This document shows positions 23,816-34,584 of a stretch of DNA of 64,000 bases, piece after piece. The stretch lies in the NCBI GenBank assembly GCA_024803745.1, contig JANJXV010000162.1, forward strand, positions 1,796,810 through 1,860,809, in the 5' to 3' direction. Position numbers and translations under genes: made by a program. Source of the stretch: Megascapheus bottae. Lineage: Eukaryota > Chordata > Mammalia > Rodentia > Geomyidae. The notes beneath the pieces are model-generated. The model saw only the letters and a list, made by a program, of their open reading frames with translations. It had not been told where the DNA came from and made no database searches. Numbering within the stretch: the stretch's first letter is position 1; every line of letters starts with the position of its first letter.

Positions 23816-24917
23816 AAACAGCTTGGTACTGGCACAAGAACAGGCTTGAGGACCAAAGGAATAAAACTGAAGACCCAGATATCAACCCACAGACCTATGG
23901 CCACCTAATCTTTGATAATGGAGCCAAAAAAATAGAATGGAAGAAAGACAGCCTCTTCAACAAGTGGTGCTGGCAGAACTGGCTAAGCACCTGCAGAAAG
24001 CTAAAGTTGGATCCTTCTTTGTCACCCCACACCAGGATTAATTCAAAATGGATCAAAGACCTTGAGGTAAAAGCATACACTTCAAAAACTTTACAAGAAG
24101 GAATAGGAGAGTCCTCCAAGGCACAGGTCAAAACTTTCTTAATAAAAACCCAGAAACACACTTAATAAAGGCACAGAAACACAACAACTTAAAGACAGCT
24201 TGGACAAATGGGACTGCATTAAATTGCAGAACTTATGTATGGCAAAGGACATAGCTAGCAAGTTAAATAGAAAGCCCACAGATTGGGATAAGATCTTTAC
24301 TAACCATACAACAGACAAAGGCCTCATATCTAAAATATCTAAAAAATTGAATCTCTCCAAAACAAATCTCCAAAGAAACAACCATCCCATTAAAAGGTGG
24401 GCCAAAAACTTAAAGAGAGTTTTCTCTGAAGAAGAAATAAGAACGATCTCTAGGCACATGAAGAAATGCTCGACATCTCTGGCCATAAAAGAAATGCAAA
24501 AACTCTGAGATACCACCTCACTCTAGTTAGAATGGCCATAATCAAGAAATCTAACAACAACAGATGCTGGTGGGGATGTGACAAGGAAGGGAACACTACT
24601 ACACTGTTGGTGGGAGTGCAGACTTGTTCAACCACTATGAAAAGCAGTATAACGATTCCCCAAATGGCTAATCATAGAGCTCCCCTGTAGACCCAGCAAT
24701 TCCACTACTGAGCACTTATCCATTGGTCCAGAAACAAGGACATACTAAATCCATTAGAACAACAATGTTCATTGCGGCACTATTTACCATAGCGAAGATA
24801 TGCAACCAAACAGGGTGCCCCTCAGTTGATGAGTGGATCAACAAGATGTGGTATTTATACATAGTGGGATTCTATGCTGCCATCAGAAAGACTGACATCA
24901 CACCATTTGTAAGGATC
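23816..24917 (+). mobile_element. Old L1 fragment, lacks its 3' end
   Basis: ORF2 from the post-RT region (AGCTTGGTACTGGCACAAGA) to near the C-terminus (ending after TTGTAAGGAT). Several frameshifts break it; the cysteine motif is lost to a frameshift at about 24590. It carries old-lineage spellings (AAGAAATCTAACAACAACAG, GTGCCCCTCAG). No 3'UTR or poly(A) follows, so the right end is not a normal integration end. Confidence 0.85.
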
Positions 24918-26036
24918 CATGATTTAGGCTGAGTAGTCAATTTAAGAGGGAGGCTATACAATAAAAATCACTGTCGCTTTTTTGTTGTTGTTGAAAATAA
25001 GCAAATCTGAAAAATTAGGTTTGTTTCCCTTACATCAGAAGATTCAGATTCTTACCTTAATTTTTTGTATTGAATAGCTATGTGTTCTTAGGAAAGTATT
25101 CTTTTTCAGCTTCTGTCTATAAACTTGGGATAATTGCCATCTTGCTCTTCCTTATAAGATGATGAAAGTCAAATAAAATGTTATAATAGAAAAACTCCAC
25201 TGAAATATATAATCTGCTTTATAAAAGCAATGAGTTATTTAAAAGAAAAAGGTTATTCAGAATTAAGTGTAGAATATAGCATTCCCCTCTGGGGGTTTAA
25301 AACCCAAGACAATATATAGTCAGGAAGGTAAGTGCTTCCTGTGTGTGCTATTGTAACTAGAAAAACCTGATACCTGGATTTAAAATACTTGTCAAGATTT
25401 TGAAAATGTGCCTCTGTGCTGCAGAGCTGTTGACATGAGATAGAATAATGATTCCATTTAAAATGCTCATAACTGCTATTACTAGTCACGTTTTATTGGC
25501 GGGTATTAATTCCTGTTTTTCTGCCTTTTCATGGTAGACAGGTGGAATGCAGAAGTAGGGTATATTTCTGTGTGAATCATAAATGGAATGAAGCCATCAG
25601 GAAGAGAACAGTTGTCTCAAGTCCTCTCCTTTGGATTTTGTGATGTGATCTGGTCTTGCTGCCTTGGGCTTCCTGGCCTCTGCATCACAGCCCTTGCTCT
25701 CCTGTCCTTTAGCCAGCCACCCTGATGCTTCATGTGGCTGCTCTAGTCTTGCCCCATTGCTTTAGTTCATATCTATTAGCCTCATTGGTTTCTTTGTATA
25801 TAGGAGTAGATGAGGGGCATTGTTGCTAGTTTGGTGGAAGTATTTATTGCAGCTTATTCTTAAGCCAAGTGAAATATTGAATGAAGTATTTTAAAAGGAG
25901 GACCTCTGATTTGGGGGTTCTTTCTCAGTGACTTCTTGTGCACAGTTCACTTTGGAGTGATTGATAACAGGTGTGAGTGTATTTGTTACTATTCCCTATG
26001 GCAGGATCTTATTCCTTTATCCATGTCAATTAAAAG
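24918..26036. other. Unique DNA, no gene seen
   Basis: No recognisable repeat or exon. Confidence 0.5.
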
Positions 26037-26043
26037 GTTACTG

Positions 26044-26271
26044 TCAGCCTTGTGCTGGTGGCTTACATCTGTAATTCTCAAGAGGCTGAGATCTGAGGAT
26101 CTCAGTTCAAAGCTAGTCTGGGCACAAAAATCTATGAGACTCTTATCTCCACTTTGCCATCAGAAAACTGGAAGTGGTGCTCTGGCTCAAGTGGTAGAGC
26201 ACTAGCCTTGAGTTGAAGTGATCAGGGGCTGCGTCCAGGCCAGAGTTCAAGCCCCATGACGGACAAAAAAT
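26044..26271 (+). mobile_element. Composite SINE (7SL/B1-like + tRNA-like)
   Basis: Left module: GCTGGTGGCTTACATCTGTAAT, then CTCAAGAGGCTGAGATCTG, as in 7SL-derived SINEs. Right module: GTGGTGCTCTGGCTCAAGTGG and GAGTTCAAGCCCC, then A(6). GTTACTG at 26037-26043 and 26272-26278 is a short target duplication. Confidence 0.88.
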
Positions 26272-26587
26272 GTTACTGCTAATTCAATATTTGATTTCAC
26301 TTCAGATGGCTAAAGTATTTGGGCAGTAGGAGTGACCCTGGCTGTATAACTTTCTAGATGACTGTCAGTGCTGGCAGCTTGATGATATGTGTGGGGTTTA
26401 GATAACCATGAAGAAACTCCTGAGCAAAAGAATTAATATAGGATGTCCATGAATGTTCCATCTCCTTACAAACATCTGGCTTTAGATTCTCCTATTTTAT
26501 ACATATAGCTAATGTGAGTGTAGACTTTCAGCTGTGCTGGATAGTCCTTGGCATATCTCTGGTCATTATAAGTATTTCCTTTCTCTC

Positions 26588-26720
26588 CAAAGCATGGAGT
26601 TGGAATCAAGCAACTCTTGGGTTCAGAATGCATGCCATTGGAAGCTGTGTGATTTTGCAGGTATTACCCCATATCTCTAGTGCTCAGTTTTTGTGACTGT
26701 GAATTGAGAAGAGTGATCTC
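26588..26720 (+). mobile_element. MIR relic
   Basis: AGCATGGAGTTGGAATCAAG, then CTTGGGTTCAGAATG, GCTGTGTGATTTTG and TCTCTAGTGCTCAGTTTT follow the MIR core (tRNA-like head, ...gctgtgtgacc..., ...tctgtgcctcagttt...). Confidence 0.65.
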
Positions 26721-27822
26721 AGAAAAGTCTATCAAAAGTTTAGATGTAAAAAAATTTAAAAAGTTTAAATGTATATGGAAGGATCAAAATAGTGAAAAAT
26801 GTAGGAAGTCCTTAGTATACATTAGAATCTTCTTTGTCATCATTTCTAGCCACCTGTGTTCACTCAGTGTGATCATGTACACATCCTGTTGCTAACACCC
26901 ATTGACCAGTATCTTGGAAAGATTCTTTAACTTTTGTGCCTCTAAAAGTTTTATTCTTCCTACACCTTGGGCTTGTATCCAGGAAAATCTCAAGATATCC
27001 TTGATAAGTAAACTTAATAAAAATAAAAAATAAATCAAACTAATTCAGTTCCTAGTTGTTTCAGAGAGACTTTTCAAATTAAAGTAAGAGTTACCTGAGG
27101 ATAAAATATTTCCTTGGTTTTAATTTAGCATATTATAATGATGCATGTTGATATGATTAAACTTAACTTTTTTTGACCTGGGACAAAAGTTACAATCAAA
27201 TGAGGGCATATACATCATCTTGTACAAACATCCTGTATCTTAAAGGCCTTTGCAAATACTGCAAATTTAGGATAAACTTTTGTGTAGCCCATTAAAACAA
27301 AGCTAGGTATTTATGCCCATGAAAGCATTCTAGATAGTGTCATAAAAGTAGTTCATTGCTGTTATCTGAATTATTTAAAGCTGTTCAGTACAATAAAATT
27401 TTTATTCTGTAGCAGTTTTACACAAAGAGAGAAAAGGAGGAGATCTGGGATTGGAAGCCTGTTTTATCTACTCTTAAAAATTCTATGGCAATCTCTGAGG
27501 GCCGTTAAACTATTAAAATACTACCTGGGATTTGCAGGATCCTTCTCTTTGTTCCCTGTGTTGGATGTATGACTAATGAGATCATACCAGCCTCCTATTA
27601 AAATGTATTTTCCTATCTTTTCATTAGTAAGCTCACAAATGAAAACCTCACTGTGTTCTAATGGCTGGCAAGAAACAAAAATGAGTAAAATGGGCTGAAC
27701 AGGGCCAGCATCCAGCTGTGTACTTTAGGAATGATGTGCCCTGGGTCTTTCTGGTTTTTGACACATCTGAGATTCAAAGTCAAAACCAAATAATCTATGA
27801 ATAGTTTTATGAATGTTATGAT
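26721..27822. other. Unique DNA, no gene seen
   Basis: No recognisable repeat or exon. Confidence 0.5.
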
Positions 27823-28020
27823 GGGCGGCTGGCTCACACCTGTAATCCTAGCCCCACAAGAGGCTGAGATCAGAGGGTCATTGGGCAAAGCCAGACTGGG
27901 CAGGAAAGTCTGTGAATCTCCAATTAACCACCAGAATGTTGGAAGTGGAGTTGTGCGGTTCAGCGGTAGAGTGCAGGGGTAGAACCCAAGCCTTGAGTTC
28001 AAGCCTCATGACCCACAAAA
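27823..28020 (+). mobile_element. Composite SINE (7SL/B1-like + tRNA-like)
   Basis: GCTGGCTCACACCTGTAATCC and CAAGAGGCTGAGATCAGAGG form the left module. GGAAGTGGAGTTGTGCGG and CCTTGAGTTCAAGCC form the right module. A short A run and C(7) follow. Confidence 0.85.
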
Positions 28021-28100
28021 ATACCCCCCCTCCCACACACACTCTATATCCTGTTTAGGACATTAGCGACAAATCTTTTTGTGTAGCACATTGAGCTTCA

Positions 28101-28222
28101 TCCTCTGACACCCCTCCCTTCCCTTTCCATTTTCTTCCCCCTTTTCCCTCTTCTTCTCTATTTTTCTCTTTTCCTTCTCTCTCTCCCTCCCTCTCTTCCT
28201 TTTTGTCTTCTCTTCTTCCTTG
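28101..28222. repeat. Polypyrimidine tract
   Basis: About 120 bp almost wholly C/T (CCTTCC, TTCTTCC, CTCTCTCCCTCC blocks), probably grown from the tail of the adjoining B1 fragment. Confidence 0.85.
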
Positions 28223-28224
28223 AA

Positions 28225-28315
28225 GTATTTTTCTATGTATCCCAGGTTGACCTTGAATCCATGACCCCCCGCCTCAATCTTCCAAATGCTAGGACTACCA
28301 TAACACCATCAGATT
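28225..28315 (-). mobile_element. B1 fragment
   Basis: TTTCTATGTATCCCAGGTTGAC, CTTGAATCCATGACC and AATCTTCCAAATGCTAGGAC are the reverse complement of a 7SL-derived B1. Confidence 0.7.
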
Positions 28316-29465
28316 AAGGAAATCTTGATAACCATGTGCAGTGTTAGCACATGGGAAGTCCTTGAGAAAAGTTCTGTGAACATTGTGACCAAACTCAATT
28401 TATTGCTTCCTACTGCATTGCATCTTAGTTATTTATTACAGGTCTATTTCATTATTACTGCTATATCTCTGTTGACTCAACTGTTGCAGGGAGAGGAAGC
28501 AAAATGAACACAGAATAGATGTACCATTCAGGATGGGATACTTCATGAGACTGTGAAGCAAGCTTCCAGGCTAACCCACCAGAGCCGCTTGGCAGAGCAG
28601 ACAGCTAACAATGCAGTCAGATTCCAAGGAACAAATGATCTGAAGCTCTTTGTTTTTCAGGCTAGTTTATGATCTGAAGTTGTTCAAATTGGGATGACTT
28701 TGCCTGTTTTCTTCACTCTCCCAGCCTTAGCAATCACATAGAGAAAGTTTTATCAGGGAATACAAGAGGGGAGACCTTTTATGTCATATCAATAAATAAA
28801 GTGAGCTGAAAGACATTTCTTGTCCACAGTTTCTACAGAAAACTGGTTCTCTTCCCCACGGCTGCTAGTCATGGTTGCCGCAGGAGCCAGTTTCAAAGGT
28901 TACTCATTGCAGCCAGATAGAGAGTTCTTCCTGGTGCTGGGAGGGCATGAACCTGTGTATTACTGGCTTTTGTAACTTCATTGTCCACCAACATGAGGAG
29001 CTTGTCAAGGGAATAATCTAAAGAGAGAAGGGGCAGGACAGATGACAAAAGATTTCTGTCTTCTTTGATAGCTAACATTTTGTGACTCATACTGCTAAAT
29101 GTGTCAAAAGATCCTTGGGCAATTTCATATTTGTGAAACAAAGTAAAAGCAACCAGGACACCACATTGACACTTTCAGGCAGATGGTGCAAACAGAACTT
29201 GCTGTGGCTATATTTCCTCAATTCTCTTTGAACTTAAGGTTATATAGTATTGGCACAGCTTTGTCAGACATCTCATCAGGGTCAACCATTATTCTCTCCA
29301 TCATCTCCTTGCCTCATAGTTAGAGATTATGGGTTTAAAAAAGATTTTGTTTACAGAGTATCATTTAGAGTAAATGTAGTGGTTGAACATAGTATACTAT
29401 ATCCCTCCTCCTGTTTTTGTCTCATGGCAAATATACTAAAAGATAGTTAAGTAAAATTTGAAAAA
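28316..29465. other. Unique DNA, no gene supported
   Basis: An 82-codon minus-strand frame (29141-28893) has a fairly balanced composition, but no motif, no clear splice sites with matching phase and no recognised homology. I leave it uncalled. Confidence 0.4.
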
Positions 29466-29467
29466 TT

Positions 29468-29650
29468 TACTGAACAGCTAATATGTACTATAATCTGTAT
29501 TAAGCACTTTACAGAAACAACACACTTACTCTATAACTTTCCTGTGAATTATTGGAGAGAATCCTGACGCATAAACATGTTAAATAAATCACCCCAGGTG
29601 CTTAAGCTACCAAGTACCTATCTGGCTTCAAAGGCTGATCTCTTTGTATG
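29468..29650 (+). mobile_element. MIR/L2 relic
   Basis: TGAACAGCTAATATGTACTA, ATTAAGCACTTTACAGAAAC and GCTACCAAGTACCTATCTGGC follow the MIR/L2 3' consensus layout. Confidence 0.5.
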
Positions 29651-29844
29651 ATACCATAATTTGTGGGCACAGTTTTACTTTAGTTGTCTTCATAACTCAA
29701 TTTCACGGAAAATTGTTGCAAAGGAGCTAAAGGTCTCTAAATTAAGAACAGCTTGAGAACTGCAGGAAGAAAACGTTCATGTCTTACTTCTGCACAGACA
29801 TCTGAATCTTCTGTTTTACCCATAGACATTTTCTTGTGTCTCTG

Positions 29845-30040
29845 ATTATTTTTTTCTTTTTGCCAGTCCTGGGACATGAACTCAGTGCCTGAGTACTGTC
29901 CTTGGGCCTTCTCAAGGCTGGAGCTCTATGACTTGAGCCACAGCACCACTTCTGGTGCTGCGCCCCTTCCTTGGAATCAAACGTGGGTCTTTGTGCATGC
30001 TAGACAAGCACTATACCAGTAGGCCAAACTCCTGACATGC
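29845..30040 (-). mobile_element. Dimeric tRNA-like SINE
   Basis: T-rich start, TTTGCCAGTCCTGGGACATG (right-module end), GACTTGAGCCACAGCACCAC, then TGCATGCTAGACAAGCACT and the left end AGGCCAAACTCC. TGTCTCTG at 29837-29844 and 30041-30048 is an 8-bp target duplication. Confidence 0.9.
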
Positions 30041-30048
30041 TGTCTCTG

Positions 30049-31013
30049 CTTTTATATCTACTTTACAGCCAAATGAAAATGAAAAGCCATTAGGAAGTTG
30101 CATCTACTAATTCTGCTTCTGTTAATAATGCTAAATGCTATATTATATCAGTATATATTATATAGTACTGGCTTAGTCACAGCTCATATCTAGCACTTTA
30201 CATAAGGTTGGAACCCAAGTTTAGATTTATGTTGGGAAGTTCTGCAGATATAATTGAGGAAATACCTAGTTTAACCTCAAGTATAGGGAAAGAGGCAGCA
30301 CTGGACTTGATAGGTAATGTGGGACTTTAAAATTCTACCCATAATGTTTATAAGTTGAGGCAGTGAGACAGTGACTAACAAGCAGAATAATGATCAAAAC
30401 CTTACATTGTCTTTTATTACAACATATCTGGAGGTGTAGGTGGTTCCTGGAATCCATGGGAAGCTTTAGTAATATCAGGGTCAGCATTTTCTTTCTGATC
30501 TTCTTTGTCTTTTTCCTGTGCTAAAACAGTGTGTTCACACCTTTGGACACACATCTACAATGAAGGCAACAAGAGCAGGAGTTGTGTCATCATTATTTGT
30601 TCTTTTGTTAGGAAAATAAAAACTTTCTTAGAAATGACCTACATGTATTTCTGCTTATATATCCATGGCCAACAATGATTCCTGGCCATCTCTTGCTGTA
30701 AGAAGACAGTGAAATTGAATGTTCCATTACTCCATTCATTACAGTTAAAGATAGTAAAGGAGAAGGAGGAAGCCATTGGCTTTTGGATCGTGCAACCAAT
30801 TTATTTTTAGCTTTTTAATGAGATCAGATTTAGGATTAAATAAAAATCTCTGGAACGCACTTATCAGAGAGTCTGACATAGTGATAGAAATATAGTAGTT
30901 TTCACTATTAATAAAAAGAAAACAAGAAATGCTGTTTGCTTTCAATTATACATTCTTTCTTAAATTCTCCAGTGAGAGAACCCCACAAGAAATAAGGATG
31001 TTCCAACTTTAAA
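30049..31013. other. Unique DNA around a speculative exon
   Basis: Besides the candidate at 30417-30554, the minus strand has a further acceptor-like site (CTTCTTACAG, just above 30697). I cannot build a consistent gene. Confidence 0.35.
30417..30554 (-). other. Speculative terminal coding exon, 45 codons
   Basis: On the minus strand a pyrimidine-rich run (CTCCTGCTCTTGTTGCCTTC, then ATTGTAG) is followed at 30554 by an open frame of 45 codons ending in TAA at 30419-30417. The C-terminal part is acidic/Lys-rich then Pro-rich (EKDKEDQKENADPD, ending EPPTPPDML), a composition more protein-like than its AT-rich surroundings. AATAAA overlaps the stop codon. I do not recognise the protein. It could be a terminal exon, a retropseudogene end or chance; no upstream exon is established. 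Confidence 0.2.
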
Positions 31014-31019
31014 AATTTA

Positions 31020-33426
31020 GAACTAGGAATCCATGGAACATTCCTCAATGTAATAAAGGCTGTGTATGAGAAACCCAATGCTAGTATTACACTTAATGGT
31101 GAAAATCTAAAGCCATTCCCTCTAAAATCAGGAATGAGACAAGGATGCCCACTCTCTCCACTCCTCTTTAACATAGTACTAGAATTCCTAGCCAGTGCAA
31201 TAAGACAAGAAGCAAGCATAAAGGGGATCCAAGTAGGGAAAGAGGAAATAAAACTATCCCTCTTTGCATATGACATGATTCTGTATTTAAAGAATCCTAT
31301 AGACTCTACTCCCAAGCTCCTTGAGCTGATTCAAAGCTTTGGAAGAGTAGCAGGATATAAAATCAACCCTCAAAAATCAACTGCCTTCCTTTACGCCAAC
31401 AGTGAGAGGAACGAGGCAACAATCAGGAAAGAAACACCTTTCACAATAGCCTCAAAGAAAATAAAGTATCTAGGAATTAGCTTAACTAAGAATGTAAAGG
31501 ACCTTTTTGATGAAAAGGTTAAAACCCTAAAAAAGAAATTAAAGCAGAACTAAGGAAATGGAAAAACCTCCCATGCTCCTGGATTGGAAGAATCAACATT
31601 GTGAAAATGACAGTATTGCCAAGGGCTATCTACAAATCCAATGCAATACCCATCAATATCCCAATGTCATTCTTTAAAGAAATAGAAGAGGCAATTCAAA
31701 ATTTCATACGGAATAATAAAAGACCCATATAGCAAAAACACTTCTTAGCAGAAGAGCAGTGCTGGAGGAATTTTAATTCCAAACTTTAGACTCTATTACA
31801 GAGCTATAATTCTCAAAACAACTTGGTACTGGCACAAGAACAGGCCTGAAGAACAATGGAATAGAACTGAGGACCCAGATATTAAACCACAGACCTATGG
31901 CCACCTAATCTTTGACAAGGGAGCCAAAAAAAATAGAATGGAAGAAAGACAGCCTCTTCAACAAGTTCTGCTGGCAGAACTGGTTAAGCACCTGCAGAAA
32001 AATAAAGCTGGATCCTTCTTTGTCACCTTGCACAAGAATTAACTCCAAATGGATCAAATACCTGGAAGTAAAAGCTGGCACACTGAAAACTTTACAGGAA
32101 GGAATAGGAGATACACTAGGCCTCTTTGGCACAGGTTGAAACTTTCTTAATAAGGACCAAGAATCATAACAAATCAGAGAAAGGCTGGATAAGTGGAACT
32201 GCATTAAACTGCGGAGCTTTTGTATGGCAAAGGACATAGCTAGTAAATTAATTAGGAAGCCTACAGAGTGGGAGAAGATCTTCACCAACCAAACAACGGA
32301 CAAAGGCCTCATATCTAAAATATGTCAACAACTGAAAAAATTGAATCACTCCAAAACTATTCTGCAAAGTAACAACCATCCCATTAAAAATGGGCCAAAG
32401 ACTTAAAGAGAGTCTTCTCTGAAGAAGAAACAACAATGGCCTATAGACACATGAAGAAATGCTCAACATCTCTGGTCATAAAAGAAATGCAAATCAAAAG
32501 AACTCTAAGATTCCACCTCACTCCAGTTAGAATGGACAGGATCAGGAAAACGAATAATAACAGATGCTGGAGGGGATGTGGCCAGGAGGGATCACTACTA
32601 CACTGTTGGTGGAAGTGCAAACTCATTCAACCACTATGGAAAGTAGTATGGCAGTGCCTCAAAAGGCTAAACATAGAACTCCCCTATGACCCAGCAATTC
32701 CACTACTTGGCATTTACCCAATCATCCAGAATCTTTTAGGGCATACTAAATCCACTAACACAACAATGTTCATTGCAGCACTATTCACCATAGCAAAGAT
32801 ATGGAACCAACCTAGATGTCCCTCAGTTGATGAGTGGATCAACAAGATGTGGTATTTGTACACAATGAAATTCTATGCTGCTGTCAGAAAGAATGACATC
32901 GCCCCATTTGTTAGGAAATGGAAAGACTTAGAAAAGATCATATTAAGTGAAGTAAGCCAAACTCAAAGGAAATTAGGATCAATGGTTTTCCTCATTCGTC
33001 ATAATCAATAGAAACCTTGGGCTCTACCAGCAGAGAGCTGAAACAGAGCAAAATCTTGATACATAAGGCCATATAGTATGAAGCTAATTGAAAGGACCTC
33101 GAGGATATTGAAACAAAAGCCATATAAATAATGATTGTTGTCCTTAATGTACTATGTTGTCTCTCATCTCCTTTGCTGTCCCTTGGTTATCTCATATTGT
33201 TACAGTATCTCACTTTGTTATCTGATATATTGAATGTATTTGTACTTGGTTATTTGAAATTTGATAGGGAAGGGGGGAAAACCAAGACAGGTGGGGGGGC
33301 GGGGGGGAGGCTAATGGGTAGCAAGACATGTGAAAGGGTATCAATGTATGGGAATTAATGCACCTTCTATCTGGCAAATATCATGTAACCCTTTTACTAT
33401 TTACATTAAAAAATTAAAAATATCGT
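31020..33426 (+). mobile_element. 5'-truncated L1 (RT to poly(A)), 2.4 kb
   Basis: It starts inside the ORF2 reverse-transcriptase region and runs through the C-terminus, stop at 33011, the 3'UTR with G-rich tract (33268-33320) and an A-rich tail. AATTTAGAACT at 31014-31024 and 33427-33437 is an 11-bp target duplication that shares a few bases with the L1 start. Confidence 0.93.
31022..33011 (+). pseudogene. L1 ORF2, RT to C-terminus, broken
   Basis: Reverse-transcriptase landmarks are [17 protein letters not shown] and the catalytic box, here LSLFAYDM at about 31254-31277: the usual FADD has become FAYD (31263-31274), losing an active-site aspartate. Frames shift near 31550 and again between 31912 and 32436. 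The last 191 codons (32436-33011) are open and keep the cysteine motif CX3CX7HX4C and the natural end (LIRHNQ). It is non-functional. Confidence 0.9.
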
Positions 33427-33455
33427 AATTTAGAACTTATAACATATTAATTTTT

Positions 33456-33897
33456 TCATATTTTGTATTGTAATTAATTGAAGGGTTACATGATATTTGC
33501 CAGATATATGGTGCATTAATTTCCATACATTGATACCCTTTCACCTGTCTTGGTCCCCATTTCCCTCCCCCCCATCCCCACCCCTCATCTTGTTTTCCCC
33601 TGTTTCCTATCCAATTTCAAATGACTAAATACAAATATATCCGTTATATCAGGTAACAAAGTGAGATAGTGAAACAATATGAGATAACAAAGGGACAGCA
33701 AAAGAGATGAGAGATAACATAGTACCTTAAGAACAACAAGCATTCATTATATGACTTATGTTTCTATATCCTAGAGATCCTTTCATTCAGTGTTCTACTA
33801 TATGGCCTTTTGTATCAAGGTTTTTCTCTATTGCAAATATCTGCTAGTAGAGTCCAAAGTTTCTACTGATTATGGCAAATGAGGGAAACCATTGAAT
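33456..33897 (-). mobile_element. L1 3'UTR plus last codons, 5'-truncated
   Basis: Minus-strand L1 3'UTR with the last few ORF2 codons (GAAACCATTGA region). ATATTAATTTTT at 33444-33455 and 33898-33909 is a 12-bp target duplication. It is tail-to-tail with the preceding L1, only 6 bp from that element's duplication. Confidence 0.92.
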
Positions 33898-34135
33898 ATA
33901 TTAATTTTTATATGTATTTTATATGGGTTCAGAAATTTAGGATGTAAATTAATAATTTCTGTTTATAGTATTTTGTATTCCCAAAGAAATATAGAGGAAA
34001 GAATAGTTATTGGCAGCAGGGTACCGTATGGCTCATGCCATTTTCTTCCCATTACATAACTTGATTTATAATTTAATAAAAGATGATTGTGATAGTTTTT
34101 TTATTGCAATGTATAGAGGAGTCACCAAAAGTTTT

Positions 34136-34337
34136 TTCTTTTTTTTGCCAGTCCTGGGGTTGAACTCAGGGCCTGGACAGTGTCCTTGAACTTTCTCAAG
34201 GCTACTGCTCTAGCAGTTGAGCCACAGCACCACTTCAGCTCTTTCTGGGTATGTGGTTAAACAAGTAATTGAACCTAGGGCTTCATGCATGCTAGGAGAG
34301 CACTCTACTGCTAAGCCAAACTCCTGGCCCGATTTTG
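34136..34337 (-). mobile_element. Dimeric tRNA-like SINE
   Basis: T-rich tail, TTTGCCAGTCCTGGGGTTG, AGTTGAGCCACAGCACCACT, ATGCATGCTAGGAGAGCACT and AGCCAAACTCCTGGCC. AAAGTTTT at 34128-34135 and 34338-34345 is an 8-bp target duplication. Confidence 0.9.
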
Positions 34338-34584
34338 AAAGTTTTAACAAAAATCAAATGACTTTATCTTCCCAGTGTCCCAGATTATGTGTGTTACACT
34401 TGCATGCACATGTGCAATAATAATATACATTATATAAGTATATATGTATGTAAATAAATATAATTATTGTCAATATCCAATCTTTCTATGTAAACTTATC
34501 ACAAAAATTAGATGAAATAACATACTGAAGGAATCATTTCACTTTTTCTACTAAGTGTGCTAATGTGCTGTCATATTGTCTTTG

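Noticed and set aside
28893..29141. 82-codon minus-strand frame with balanced composition
   Set aside because: No motif, homologue, splice framework or conservation evidence visible; length is within chance for the window.
31905..32312. 135-codon frames antisense to L1 ORF2 (also at 24139-24516, 47707-48078, 58368-58784)
   Set aside because: They recur with similar text in every L1 copy because they are the antisense shadow of ORF2, not separate genes.
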